Positions 22,499-34,508 of a stretch of 64,000 nt of DNA are shown in pieces. The translations under genes and the position numbers were made by a program. Positions within the stretch are counted from its first letter, which is position 1, and each line of letters begins with the position of its first letter. The notes below the pieces were generated by a model. The model did not search any database, was not told the DNA's origin, and saw only the letters and a list, made by a program, of their open reading frames with translations. Origin of the DNA: Garcia nutans (taxonomy: Eukaryota > Streptophyta > Magnoliopsida > Malpighiales > Euphorbiaceae); NCBI GenBank assembly GCA_947685225.1, contig CANTUV010000039.1:32356001-32420000 (forward strand), read 5' to 3'.

Positions 22499-25277
22499 TG
22501 TAATATCCTCATTTATGCCCTAGAAGTTTTGAGTATGTTGTTGTTATTGTGGTTGTTGATATATATATTGGGAAGTGAATGTTTGTGCATATATGTGTTA
22601 AATTGTAAGAGAAAAGAAATGGGAAGAGAATGTATATGTATATGTGTTTTGGAGAAGAAATTTAGGGTTTAGAGACAAATGTATATGTTGTTTATATGAT
22701 GATATAATTAACATATACATTGGTCAAATGAAGAGTCAAGGTGATGGTTAAGTGGAAGAAGATATTTTTGGTTGTTAATGAAATTACTATAAAGGGCTTA
22801 TATGAGACAAAGAGTTAGTTATATGGTTAAGGGTGTTTTGGTAATTTTCCTTGTAAGATGCATGGTGGAGATTAAAAGAAGAAAAGGTGTTTGACTTGTG
22901 CATTTTCTTCTTTCTTTCTTGAAGTGGCCGGATTCTCCATAGACAAAGAGAGAAAGAGAGGTGATCTTGAGGTTTGAAGCATTTTGAAGAAAGAAACAAG
23001 GGTTTTGGTTAAAGATTTGTAGATTTCTTCATTTGATGTAAGATCTTTTCTTTAATTTCTTCAATTCTTTTGAAGTGGTGTGAGAAAGGAATTAGGGTTT
23101 GTTGGTTTGATGATGAGAAGTTGAGTTGGTGAAGGTGTTGGAAGTGATTGTGTTGAGTAAGAGTTGTGTTTAGTGAAATTGTTTCTGTTTTACAATTAGT
23201 AAAGGCTGTGATTTGTATGATTTTTAATTAATTATAGAAAAATGTTCTTGAAGTGAATTTTTGATATGTTGTGCCTCTATGAGTGTAGAATGACTGAAAA
23301 ATATGTTGATTCGATTTTGGAATGGTTATGAGTTTAGAAAGATTATTTTCATTAGACCTGTTCCAGCAGGTACCTTAACTGGGACAGCTATATTTCGTGA
23401 TTTTTAATAAAATGTAGAAAAATCATATCCAATCAAATTTTGGATATGTTGTTGCTTAGTGAGTCTAGTATTTGAGAAAAATAATTTGGAACCACGTTGA
23501 TTGAATTTGATTTATGGAATTCACAAAGTTCAGAACTGCTGCCAGGATGCAGGGCAATTGGGGCAGTCTGGTTAGGTGAACTATTTGACCAAGATTTTGT
23601 GTTCAGTTTGATCTGAAATTTTAAAGGGATGATTTTAAGATACAAAACTAAATTCTGTAAAAATTTTAGAATTTTTAGTCAAGTAGATTATTTTATACAA
23701 TTTTTCAAAATAAGGATAAAATGGAGTTTAAAACCAGAATGTACTATTTATGGTTAGGGTTTTAATTCTTTGTTCTTTTTGCATTGCTTTGGTTTTCCAA
23801 AGGTAGGTTGGTCCTTAAACCTAACCCTAAACACTTTAAACACACTTGAATCAATGAATGTTATAATCAATTGTTCTTTGCCCTAATTGCATTGTTGAGA
23901 TTGAACGATGTTATGTTGTGCATTGTGAATGGTAATGTGTTTCATGAGTAATGTGGTATGAAATGTTGATATTTATGAATGATGCTATGTGAGATATAAT
24001 GTGATCATGGATGAGATATATATATATATATACTTGAATAATGAGATGTTATATTGTGAAATGAAATGTGAAGCCATTGTTATTGGCTAAGATGATGTAA
24101 TTGAAAGAAAGAAGGCATGTTTGCCTAAATGTGATGAGAATTGAGAATGGAAATGAATTGTTTGTTTAATATGTTATTCAGTTTCAGAGTTCTGGATTTG
24201 GGTGGCATGCCTAAGAAATGATGACAGGTAACAGTCTTGCCGGGTTGAGGACCTCCTCATAGGTGTTGAGTTGATGGTCCAAGAGACTGGGTCTGTTACA
24301 CTATGAGATATATGATTTGTAACAGTCTTGCCGGGTTGAGGATCTCCTCATATGTGTTGAGTTGATGATCCAAGAGACTGGGTCTGTTACACTTGCCTAC
24401 GGGCGTGATTATTGTGACTATGAACCAAAGCAGTAACTCTGAACTCTGAATATCGTATTAAATACTTGTTGGGCCCATAGGTGTCAGGGTTATATGAATG
24501 TCCTAAATAATGTTATGAGTTAATGAAATGAGATGTTGGTTATTGAGTATGATTGATTAATGTTGAATGTGGAAAGATGTTGAAATGTGGTATGCTCATA
24601 TGACTATGATTTGTGAAATGCATAATTATGTGGTTAACTTTATATTTATGATATTGATCTTATCAATAACATATGTGGCATTGCATTACATTAAAGCATA
24701 CCATTAGCATGTTTTATCTTACTAAGCCGTTGGCTTAGCGCGAATGTGATTCTTCGCGCAGGTGACAAGGAAGAACCAGAGAGTTCCTCTAGGCCGAGTC
24801 GAGCCTAGATTTTGAAGATTGAATAGTGGGCTTTAAGATCGAAGACTGACTGCCAAACATGTATAAATTTTATGTGTTGTAAAACTTGAGTTTTGATGTA
24901 TATGAATTTGTAAATATTGTTACTTTCCGTTGCATAGTGAACAAAGATTTTATCTGCTGTATTTCATAATAAACCTTTACTTTATTTTGTACTAGAAGTG
25001 TAAATCCTTTTTGCAGGTTGTAGTTGAGGTTATAAGGGGGATTTATTGGAAGTGTACTGAGAATGATTTTGTTTGCATTGGTTTGTGTAAAAATGTTTTC
25101 AAAAATTAGAAAAAAACCAGTTTTGTCGACACTTGGGATTGAATTTTTAGGCAAAACTATGGCAAAATTTCTATAAAAATCGGAACAAAAATTTGACTAA
25201 GTAAAAGTGGTAGCAACATTAGGATAGGGTGGCGCCTCTACTCAGCTTACACACGTAGGTCGGGAAGGGGTGTTACA
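22499..25277 (+). repeat. 3' LTR of element G
   Basis: Same length and nearly the same sequence as the 5' LTR (constant offset 7643). Differences seen: A instead of G at 23435 and at 24822. It ends TGTTACA before the second CCATG. It carries the same inverted repeat (24165-24194 with 24431-24462) and hairpins (24724-24808). Confidence 0.95.
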
Positions 25278-25282
25278 CCATG

Positions 25283-26646
25283 TATGACATTTTATTAGTA
25301 TGGTAGCCAATGAGTCTAATATATACCTGAAGCATAGTAGACCACTTGGTTTAAAATATTATTCTTTGAGAGAATGAAAAATGAATAATTCAAAATGACA
25401 CTCCTGAAGAGGCCAAAAGTAACATAGATCAACTATCGCATATTTCTAGAGAAGTAACCTTAGTAGTGGTTTTGATACCAAAATTTTTTAGATCTAATTA
25501 GAACCTAGAAATATATGGGAAAGAGATGAAATTATTATTGATAATATGTTTGCATATATAGTTGATGTTGAAATTATTAAATTATGTTTGAGCCTAAAAA
25601 TATTTAAAAATTTCGACGTTGAAGTAATTGGCCAAAATGGAAAGAAGTAATCAAGATTGAGCTAGATTCATTTACTAAACATACAATATTTGGACCAGTC
25701 GTCCAGACACTAGAAGATGTCAGACCCATGTGGTATTGTACGTAAAAGAAATGAATCAAATGAGATTTTGAAAAGAACACATTTTCTCTATTATGAATGC
25801 AATTACTTTTAAAATTAGTTTGGCAACCCCCTGAAGAGCTCAATATTATATTATGACAACTTACTCATATAGCTCGTAAGAAAAATAAGTTAAATAAAAT
25901 TATGAGATACAGGCACGACTTGTGGCATAAGGATTCTCACAAAGACCTGGTATAGATTATGGTAAAACATATTTTCTTGTTATGGATGCTATTACCTTTA
26001 GATATTTTTATCTGTTTGGTAGCCTTTAAAGGGCTCGACGTATATTTGATGGATGTTGTGATAACTTATTTATATGGTTCATTAGATAATGACATATATA
26101 TGAAAATCTCTAAGGATTCAAGATGCATGAAGCATCAAGATGCATGAAGCATCAAGATGCCTGAAGCATATAATACCTTAACAAAAATATAATATATTGA
26201 ACTCCAAAGATCCCGATATAACCTAAAGCAATCTAGGTGGATGTACGTAGTATAATTGCCTATTTGAATATTTAGAGAAAATGGATATGAAAGTAATTTT
26301 ATTTGCCCATATATTTTTATTTAGAAGATAAATTTAGAATTTATTATAGTTACAGTTTATGTTGATGATTTAAATATATTGAAAACTTCAAAAGAAACCT
26401 CAATTACGACAAATTATTTAAGGAATAAATTTGAAATGAAGGATCTTGGAAGAATAAAATTTTATCTTAGATTTCAAATTGAGTATTTGTCAAAAGTACT
26501 TCTTGTCCATCAAGCATCATATATCGAAATTATGGATGTATATGGATAAATTTTATCCATTTAGCACTCTAATAGTTATTCATTCTCTTCCTATAAAAGG
26601 AGATCTTTTTCGCCCACGAGGAGATAATGAAGAGATTTTTGGTTTT
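25283..26646 (+). pseudogene. F reverse transcriptase remnant (Ty1/copia)
   Basis: Continuation of F after element G. Pieces: MVANESNIYLKHSRPLGLK near 25300, WPKWK near 25630, the RT segment GLDVYLMDVVITYLYGSLDN (26025-26100), and the catalytic YVDD box at 26358-26369 followed by DLNILK-like sequence and KFEMKDLGR near 26430. Many stops and deletions. Similarity ends at NEEIFG near 26642, before the end of RT; RNase H is missing from the window. Confidence 0.8.
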
Positions 26647-26924
26647 TGTTGTGATCATTTTTTATATGATTTTTTAGATTAATTTTGTTTACTTTTTAGT
26701 TATTCTCTAAATAGTTTGTTCAAGATTGTTGCTAGGTTTCATATTTCAAGTTGAAGTAAAGGGATTCATGAGAAAAGAGAAATAAAATGTACTTAAGTCC
26801 ATTATTGAAGAAAATTGTAAGAGAAGTACACAACACTGCCAATGTATGTAATGTCTTGGCCGTGTCTTCCAATTGCAAGATCAAAAGGACAAGACCTTAA
26901 TGCAGCATTGGACACACTCATATC

Positions 26925-27480
26925 CTTGGCCATGTCGCTGACCATGTCTCATAGTGGCTATGTCGCTGACCATGTCTCATCATCTTAGCCATGTCGCTGA
27001 CCATGTCTCACCGTCCTGGTCATGTCGCTGACCATATCTCATCATCTTGGCCATGCCGCTTTGACCATGTCTCACCGTCATGGCCATGTCACTTGCCATG
27101 TCTGACTGTCCTGGCCATGTCCTATTGTCTTGGCCGTGTTCCCCATCAAAAGAATTGAAATTTTTTTGGCAGAACTTGACACACTCATCGTCTTGGTCGT
27201 ATCACTGACCATGTTACATGACATGGCTAGGACAACTTTAAGCTTGGTCGTGTTTCCCATCAAAAAAATGGAAATTTTTGGCAGAACTTAACACACTCAT
27301 TATGTTGGCCGTGTCACTGACCATGTCACATGACATGGCAAGGACAACTTCAAGCCTGGCCGTGTTCCCAATAAAAAGAATTGAAATTTAGACAGAATGG
27401 GGCACATTCACAAGTCTTGGTCGTACTCTTAGGTGTGTCACTATGTCTTGGCTGTGTCACTGGTCATGTCCCATTCCAAA
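26925..27480 (+). repeat. Tandem GGCCATGTC/GTGTC repeats in E LTR
   Basis: Two nested periodicities: about 31 bp (ATGTCGCTGACCATGTCTCA, about seven degenerate copies) and then about 111 bp (units starting near 27145, 27257 and 27367, each with AAAATTGAAATTT-like and GGCCGTGTCACTGACCATG-like parts). Rich in CATGNC and GTGTC half-palindromes. Confidence 0.8.
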
Positions 27481-27918
27481 TTAACAAGAAGCAATGCCAA
27501 ACACGTTCACACATCCTGGTTGTGTCCCTCATGAGAAAGAATTGAAATTTTGACAGAATGAGATATACCCACATGTCCTGGCCATGTCACAGGAGACATG
27601 GCCAAGAAAAGATCTGTCTTGGCCCTATCACATCAAAATGTCCAAGACAACTTCAAACTTGGCTGTATGTTTCACTTTTAAAAGTCTATTTTAGTCAAGT
27701 ACAGGAGCAAAATGGGGAAAATGTTTTAAAAATGAGTTAGAAGGGAGACAAGTGAAGGTGGAAATGATGGTGGAGTGGGACAAAAGGTGACGGCACAAGA
27801 AAAAAGAAGGATTATTTTTAGAGAAAGGTATCAATTTTTAGAGGAGGCTGGCTGATAAAAAGAGGGAGGAGGAGACACGTTTAGTTTTTAGTTTTTGCTA
27901 GGAGGAGACATTTTTTTT

Positions 27919-27936
27919 GGGGGGGGGGGGGGGGGA
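27919..27936 (+). repeat. Homopolymeric G run in E LTR
   Basis: A T run leads directly into about 17 consecutive G, then ACGGGGGG. It could form a G-quadruplex or could be an assembly length artefact. Confidence 0.7.
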
Positions 27937-28930
27937 CGGGGGGTTTCACAGCTCTTAAAAAAATCAGTTCTAAAATTAGTTCTAGGATGTACTCTTAAAC
28001 TCTTAGAGAGCTTTTGGGAGATTCATTCATCCATTTTTTTGCACAAACTTATTTTGCAAAGCTTTTGGAGGAGGTTTAAGGATTCTTCATCAAACTCAAG
28101 CAAGGGTGGAGGAAGAACAAGAGAAGATCAACTCTAGTCTTCTTCAAACCGAATTTTTCTATTCCTTGAATTAGTTCAATTAATTCATTTTCATATTTTT
28201 GTTAATTTGTTATGAACATTAATATTTCATTGGCTATTTATGATTTGATTTCTATTGAGATGAGTATGTGTTTTGATTTTGTGATGATGAGCTAAATTGT
28301 CTATGCCTAGGATTTGCAATAGATTTGATTAAATGATATAATTCAAGTATTTCCATTAATAAACCTTGTTATATGAGTTGATTTCATTAGATTGAATGTT
28401 AGGTTGATCGATTGGCCACCTATTAATCTCTAGATAATGAATGAAGAACTGAGAGGTAAAATTTTATATTGGAACTATGTATTCAACCACCCTAAGAATG
28501 AATTAGAAATATAAGTTCTAGGGTTATCTTATTTTGCAAATTCAAAATAAATGGTTATTGTTAATTCATAAATGTGAGAACTAATGAATTGATAATTGCT
28601 AATTAATCACAAGAAACAAATTAAGTTATAAGGTTATGTTAATGGTAATTTGAGAATTAAATATTTGATTAAATTGAATTATAAATCCTAGGTATCCTTT
28701 TGAAAGTTTCAATCAAACTTGTGCAACATTATTTAGTTTACTTTTAATCTTAGATTTCTTTTACCTATCCAACAACATACACTTAAACTTTAATTTTGTT
28801 GTTTTAATTAAATTATTATGAATAAACACCTTCCTTGTGAAACGATCTTGGGACGACCACCGTTACTACAATAACCTCGTATATTTGCGAGAGTTATTTT
28901 TAGTAGTTTAAGTAAAGCGCAATAAGTTTT

Positions 28931-28948
28931 TGGCACCATTGCTGGGGA
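28931..28948 (+). other. Primer binding site of element E
   Basis: TGGCACCATTGCTGGGGA differs by a few transitions from the consensus of Athila/Tat elements, usually assigned to tRNA-Asp. Confidence 0.8.
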
Positions 28949-29045
28949 AGGCTGTTTAAGTGATAATTTTAGTTTTTTATTTAAATTGTTTTTATTCAAA
29001 TTGTTCAAGTGTTTCTTTTGAATTGCCCAGGTGATTTATGTAAGG

Positions 29046-30228
29046 ATGAAGGTCCCAAGGCAACGAACTTGTTCCATTCATAGAAAATATTCATAAACTT
29101 CCTAGAATTGAGGAGGTAGATCCTTTAAGATAAGAAGGAGAAGACTTTGACTAGCAATTCGAAGAAGAAATAAAAATGGCAGAAGTTGAAGAATAACTCA
29201 TGAAAGAATTTGCTCGACCAATAATTGGGATAACTACATCATGCATACTATTGAACAACACAACAAGAAACTATTTACTAAAAAATACTCATTACAGTAT
29301 GCTGCCCTCTTTTCGTAGAATGTCAATTGAAGATCCTCTCAATTTCATTCGTAATTTTTATTCAACTTTGCACACATTCCCTTTGCAAACATTGATTGAA
29401 GATGAGCTTATGATGCGGTGTTTCCCGTACACTCTAAATGAAAGGGCAAAGGCATGGTTGATGACTTTACAGGAAAATTCATTAACCTCATGGACCAAAG
29501 TTTATAATAAATTTATGAGAAAATTCTACTCACATCAGAAAACAAAGGAGCTTAGGGGGAATATTGCAACTTTCACCCAATTGGATGGTGAACCATTTCA
29601 TAAGGCGTGGGATTGCTTCAAGTCTTTATTGTTCCAATGCCCTTATCATCATTATCCACAATAGTTACTCAACCAATTCTTTTATGATGGGCTCACACAA
29701 CAAAGCCAAAATTCAGTTGACAATGCAGCTAGAGGTGCAATGGGAGAGGAAACTGCTGCAAAAACTGTGAGATTGTTTGAAATGCTAGGAGCAAATTCAC
29801 AACAAAAGAGCATATGGGAGAGACACAAGGGAGTTTTTGAAATGAACTCCAATTTTGAAATGGCAAGGTAGTTTGCAGAATTAACAAGACAAGTTAAGAT
29901 GCTAAATGCAAGAGGAAGTACACCTATGCCAAGTCAAGAAGTATATGCAGCATGTGGCATTGCAGGACATAGTGCAAACATGTGTTCATTTGGTTCTGAA
30001 CAATATCAAGAAGGGAAAGAGCAAGTATATGCCTTTGAAGGTTTCCAACAATGGGGTAGGAATGACCCATATTCCAATTCTTGTAATCCTGGTTGGAGAA
30101 ACCACCCAAATTTTCTTGAAAAAATCAGCAGCAAATTTCACCTCAACAATCTTTTAAACCTTATCAACGATGTCCTTAATTTCAAGGACAATTTTCAAAT
30201 CAAGACCAACTCAAGAAAACCATATTAG
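29046..30228 (+). pseudogene. E gag remnant (Athila/Tat-like)
   Basis: The piece 29200-29664 has the retrotransposon gag fold signature (EDPLNFIRNFYSTL, CFPYTLNERAKAWL, NKFMRKFYSHQKT, AWDCFKSLLFQCPYHH). After a stop at 29662, frame-shifted pieces continue to a decayed zinc knuckle near 29945 (CGIAGHSANMC) whose first Cys codon has become TAT (Tyr). Similarity to Athila/Ogre gag is clear; the gene is broken. Confidence 0.8.
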
Positions 30229-30275
30229 AAGATAATTTAAATGTTTTTATTCAAATTAGCACACAAAATCAGAAA

Positions 30276-31362
30276 GTGAACAACAAGAGGTTTGATTCTT
30301 TGGAGGCATCATTAAAGAAGGTGGAAACTCAAGTTGGAAAATTGGCAAATCAACTTCAAGCACACAAAAAAGAAAAATTTCCAAGCCAACCAGAGCAAGC
30401 TAAGGCAATCACAGTTTTAAGGAGTGGAAAGGTAATGATAGCAAAATTAGTGATTCTTTGGATGCAGGTACTAATCAAGAAGAGAATGCAAGGAGATATA
30501 AGCTAACCTAGAGCAACAAAGTCAATCAAAGGAGGAGGAGAACATGGAGGAATCAACTTCACCAAAGTTATATAGGTCTTCCCACCCTTACAAAGCACCA
30601 ATTCCTTTCCCAAGTAAATTGAAAGGTGAGAATCAAGATAAATAATTTTCTGAAATCTACAACATACTCTCCAAGGTAAGTATAAATCTTTTCTTACTTA
30701 AGGTGATTAAGAAAATGCCAGCCTATGTCAAATTTTTCAAAGAACTGATCACCAAAAAGAAAAGGTATAAACCAAATAAAAAGGTGATAGTTTCAGAGGT
30801 AGCAAGTGTTGTTTTACAACATAGGTTACCTTCTAAGCTAAAGAACCCTGGAAGTTTTGTCATTAATATCTCTATGGAAAATGAGAAAGAAACAACTGGC
30901 ATGTATGACCTTGGAGCCAGTATAAATTTGATGCCATATTCCATTTATTTGAAATTAGAGCTAGGGGAACTTAAGCCAACTAAAATGGTGTTACAATTGG
31001 CAAATAGAGCTCTTAAATACTATAAGGGAATCATAGAGGACGTCATAGTTCAGGTTGGAGGTTTGATTGCTCCTGTTGATTTCGTAGTCTTAGATATGGG
31101 AGAAGAAATCTCTAGGGATTCTGAACATACAATTTTGATGGGAATGCCTTTTATGGCTACAACCAACACTTTGATTGATGTTAAAAATGGAAAACTAACC
31201 ATGACTATTTTAGGACAAACTTTAGAATTTTCAATTTTCAACACTTTTCCTATCCCCACTACTGCTATTTATGACAATTGTTCTTTTATGATTATACTGA
31301 CCTTGCAGTTGGAGATGTTTTCTTGCAGAAAAGTAGTGATTGCAAACTTTAAATGGCCTTGA
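30276..31362 (+). pseudogene. E gag C-terminus and protease remnant
   Basis: First piece 30276-30506 (ETQVGKLANQL, then AITVLRSGKV) is the conserved gag tail of Athila/Tat elements. After stops, 30703-31362 is open for 219 codons: a linker (MPAYVKFFKELITKKKRY, LPSKLKNPGSFVI) and a retropepsin-like domain with MYDLGASINLMPYS, where the usual Cys-Asp-Leu-Gly-Ala-Ser active site keeps its Asp, and ILMGMPFMATTNTLIDV as the flap-distal motif. The domain itself may be intact, but the polyprotein is not. Confidence 0.8.
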
Positions 31363-31690
31363 CCTTGGGAGAAGATGTTGAAATTTTTAATGTGAGGATT
31401 GAAGGGTGCAAGTTGATTTTAGATGGTTATTACTAAGCACTAAAGGATCAACCTAAGAAGACCTTCACATGTCCTTTTGGGATATTTGCCTTTCGAAGAA
31501 TGCCATGTGGGCTTTGTAATGCACTGGGTACCTTTCAGAGTTGCATGCTATCCATCTTTTCAGATATGGTGGAAAAATTCATTAAGGATGGAAGTAGCAC
31601 TTTGTATCACACATGGGAATGGTGGAAATCAGGTTTCAGATGATCTCTTGCTCTTTAAATTTATGCATGTTTACATTTGGAAGAATGTGA
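31363..31690 (+). pseudogene. E reverse transcriptase scrap
   Basis: Around 31440-31600 broken frames give KDQPKKTFTCPFGIFAFRRM, CNALGTFQSCMLSIFSDMVEKFI-like pieces of RT before the catalytic box. The YxDD region, RNase H and integrase are missing, pointing to a large internal deletion before the 3' non-coding region. Confidence 0.7.
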
Positions 31691-31919
31691 ATCTTTAAGT
31701 GTAGGGTGCAAATTTTTACTTTTGACTTATTTTTGTTGAGTTTTGGTAATATAATGCTTTCTTGAATAAATAAATTTTGAAAAGTTCAATTGTTATAAGA
31801 TTGTTGATAGATGACCTTTGAAATTTTTGAAGCATGAATTTGAGAATTGAATAGAATTGGTGCTTATTGTCAATTTTGATGGTTATTCTTTGCATCACCT
31901 TTAAACTTATGAGGAATTA
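31690..31919 (+). other. 3' non-coding internal region of element E
   Basis: No coding signal; follows the RT scrap and ends at GGAATTA, where element D begins. AATTA (31915-31919) would be D's left target duplication. Confidence 0.5.
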
Positions 31920-32219
31920 TGTAACACCCCTGAATGTCACCACCATTTAAAAAAAAAACTATCATCATTTAAAATTTGTATAATTTTAAAATATTCACCC
32001 AATATAATATAAATAATAGTTGAGATATGACTTTCTAAAACATATATATATATATATTTATTACTAAAGGTTCAACCAAAACATTTTTGATAGTTTGCGG
32101 AATATACATATTTATATACATCAAAATCAATATGTACAAAAATATAAAATATATACATGCTGGAAGTTCATCTCTGATCTTAATGTCCAAAAATTCACTC
32201 TGCACCCAAAGTCTCAAGC

Positions 32220-32313
32220 CTAGACTCGACTCGGTCTAGATGAATTCTCCTGCTCAACCGGATCTACTCTGTCACATGTGCGATGAATCACAATCGCGTT
32301 AAGCCAAAAGCTT
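32220..32313 (-). other. Three-hairpin block in D LTR
   Basis: On the plus axis: CTAGAC/GTCTAG (32220-32225, 32234-32239), GTGCGAT/ATCGCGT (32278-32284, 32293-32299, partly weakened), AAGC/GCTT (32301-32304, 32310-32313). Same order, in reverse, as in G, C and B. Confidence 0.55.
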
Positions 32314-33257
32314 AGTGGCACAAACTTTAATAGCAATATAGTTCAAATGCAATACTAATGCGCAACACATCAGGATAACATATTTGATAACATTATATCT
32401 CATTATATTGCTCAATTATTTCACAATTCATAATTCACATTAAAGCAAACACAAACATGGGCCTAAAAGGATCTAATATGCCATTCAAATTTCAGAGTTA
32501 CTACTTTGGTCCAAGATAACAACATTTGTCTAGCCCGAAGGCGAATCATAATCACAATGAGGATTACCTCATATGTAATATCCCAACTAGGCTTCAAGGA
32601 CTAGGCGCAACCCAGCTTCAAGGCTCTGCTACATCATATAACACTCAACTAGGCTTCAAGGACCAAGCCCAACCTAGCTTCAAGGGATTGTTACGTCATA
32701 GGCATGCCGCCAAACACAAAACTCTGAAAATTGAATAACATACTAGGCACATAATTCTTTCATAATTCCATTATTAAATCATTTCTCATTTTCTCATGAT
32801 CAAACTAGGCACAATGCCTTAAACATCTCATTTATATCAATATAGCCATCACCAATGGCTTTACATTCCATCTTTAATGTACACATAACAATTTACATTA
32901 TCCATATATTTTGGATCATTATCATATTTTGCACATATCTCACATTATACATAATGCATTTGTGACATTATACAAATCGTAGTATAGTATTCATGCATCA
33001 ACAATGTAGTAAGTAACTTAACACATTTTCTAACCAAATGTGTTAAGTCCCAATGTCATGTAAATATAAGCAATTATTCAAAGTTTGTACTTACCTCTAA
33101 AAGCAACAAACACCACTTCAAACTCCTCTTCCAAGATATCCCTCAACACTTGGATTGGGGTAACTCAAGTCTCTTTAAAGCCTAAACCAAATGTGATTAT
33201 AAATAATCACTAAGTGATACACAAAGGAAAATAAGGAAAAGAACTATCTAGGGCAAA

Positions 33258-33625
33258 CTCTAAACATGACACGCTCAACAACACGGGTGTGTCAATGACC
33301 GTGCCCTAAACTCACAACACAGAAGCTTTGACATGCTCAATAACATGGGCGTGTCACCGCACATGTAAAAACTCCAACAACATAGTAGCTATGACACGCT
33401 CAGTGACATGTGCATGTCACTGCACATGTCAAAACTCCTCCAATACAGTAGCTATGACACTCTCAGTGACATGGGCGTGTCACTGCACTTATCAAAACTC
33501 TCCAACATAGTAGCTATGACATGCTCAGTGACACGAGCATGTCACTGCACGTGTCACCAATATTGAAAAACAGAACCATCGACACGCCCATAGGCATGGC
33601 CGTGTCACAGGGCGTGTCAGGCCAA
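33258..33625 (-). repeat. Tandem GTGACATGGGCGTGTCAC repeats in D LTR
   Basis: About four to five degenerate units of roughly 63-75 bp, each with AGTAGCTATGACACGCTCAG followed by a palindromic GTGACATGGGCGTGTCAC-like core. Similar words, not the same unit, occur in the LTR of E. Confidence 0.8.
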
Positions 33626-34462
33626 AAACCTACTATCCACACATAATTGTCACATCTAACTATTATCTTTCATCACCCTTTTCAACTCCATACAAGTTCA
33701 ACCAAATCCATCAATATACCACATAATACTTGTATAAACATCAAAACAACTCAATTAAAAGCAACAATACACAATCACAACCATAACTTTTTAACTCAAA
33801 AGTCACACTATCCAAAACTCTTATTCTTTTCACCAAACTTAATCCTTTTCTTCAATCCAATCCCAAACTTCATAGTTAACTAGATAAAAGAACTTCAAAC
33901 ATACCAAAATCAACCTTTAAAACATACTACACCAAACATCCAATTCACACATACAAACTTTCATGGAAATTCAAGGAAACAAGTTGGACACTTACCAAAT
34001 ATGAAGAATATCCTCAAAACTCCAACTTGAACACTTGAAATCCTTCAATTACTTAAGTTAGCAAGAAGCAAAATCTTTTTCCCTTTGATGATGATGGTCG
34101 GCTTCAATGGAGGAAGAAGAAGAAGAAGAAGATAAGATCAACTCCTCTTTTACCAACTACACCCCTATTAACCACACCATTTTCCCTCTTTTAATCTCCA
34201 CCAAGCATATATATTCTTATAATATAATTAATCTCAAATATCAACTTCCACTATTCATAATATTAATTACTATCTTAATAACTAAAATATCATTTGACCT
34301 TATTAAAATGTTGACTTGTATATGTTGTATGTATCTACATATATACAATATATACTCATCTTTCCTTTCTCTTTTCTTTTCACTTAATTATATATATATA
34401 CTTTAAATCATTTAATTAATTTTCAAAAATTAATATTTATTTCAAAATTTTGGGATATTACA

Positions 34463-34478
34463 ATTCTCCCCCTCTATA
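34463..34478 (-). other. Polypurine tract of element D
   Basis: Plus-strand ATTCTCCCCCTCTATA is, in element orientation, a purine-rich TATAGAGGGGGAGAAT directly before the LTR. Confidence 0.8.
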
Positions 34479-34508
34479 AATAAATTTTGCCCTCGAAATT
34501 ACCTGCTT

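Larger units (their letters stand above)
14856..25277 (+). mobile_element. Element G: complete, young Ty3/gypsy chromovirus (Tekay/Del-like)
   Basis: 10,422 bp with identical-length LTRs (2779 bp each), a Met-tRNA PBS, one uninterrupted Gag-Pol frame and a purine tract. A perfect 5-bp target duplication CCATG (14851-14855 and 25278-25282) shows insertion into copia element F. The LTRs differ at only two positions that I could find (15792/23435 and 17179/24822, both G to A), so insertion is recent. The C-terminal chromodomain and GPY/F module place it among plant chromoviruses. Confidence 0.97.
12870..26646 (+). mobile_element. Element F: decayed Ty1/copia retrotransposon, split by G and truncated by E
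   Basis: Coding remnants in copia order (gag, protease, GAG-pre-integrase, integrase, RT) occupy about 12870-14855 and resume at 25283-26646; the gap is exactly element G with its CCATG target duplication. The frame is broken by many stops and shifts. On the right, similarity stops inside RT near 26642 where Athila-like LTR sequence begins. No LTR of F was identified. The left limit is approximate. Confidence 0.85.
26647..28921 (+). repeat. Probable 5' LTR of element E with internal tandem repeats
   Basis: Starts where copia similarity ends (candidate TGTTGTGATC at 26647) and ends ...AAGCGCA before the PBS. It contains about seven ~31-bp units around ATGTCGCTGACCATGTCTCA (26925-27130), then ~111-bp units with GGCCGTGTCACTGACCATG (27145-27480), a TATA-like GATAAAAAGAGGG near 27856 and a 17-G run near 27920. 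The left border is inferred. Confidence 0.65.
26647..31919 (+). mobile_element. Element E: Athila/Tat-like Ty3/gypsy element, right part off window
   Basis: A long LTR-like block (about 26647-28921) is followed by TGGCACCATTGCTGGGGA (28931-28948), close to the TGGCGCCGTTGCCGGGGA primer site of Athila/Tat elements. Gag, protease and a scrap of RT follow, in that order, all broken. The segment 31690-31919 resembles the long non-coding 3' internal region of such elements (TTTAAGTGTAGGGTGC near 31697). It stops where the LTR of D starts at 31920. The left border is uncertain because no second LTR is in the window. Confidence 0.8.
31920..34462 (-). repeat. 3' LTR of element D
   Basis: On the plus strand it runs TGTAACACCCC...GATATTACA; in element orientation it starts TGTAATATCCC. 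Length 2543 bp. It contains the three-hairpin block (32220-32313), the conserved inverted repeat (32472-32502 with 32719-32747) around an AGGCTTCAAGGACYA module, and GTGTCA-type tandem repeats at 33258-33625. Confidence 0.88.

Noticed and set aside
26925..27480. CRISPR-like array
   Set aside because: Unit lengths and spacers are irregular and degenerate, and this is plant LTR sequence.
30723..31259. Minus-strand ORFs opposite E's protease
   Set aside because: Antisense shadows of the plus-strand protease frame.
33647..34406. Plus-strand ORFs of 78 and 99 codons
   Set aside because: They lie inside D's LTR, are low complexity, and have no counterpart in related LTRs.
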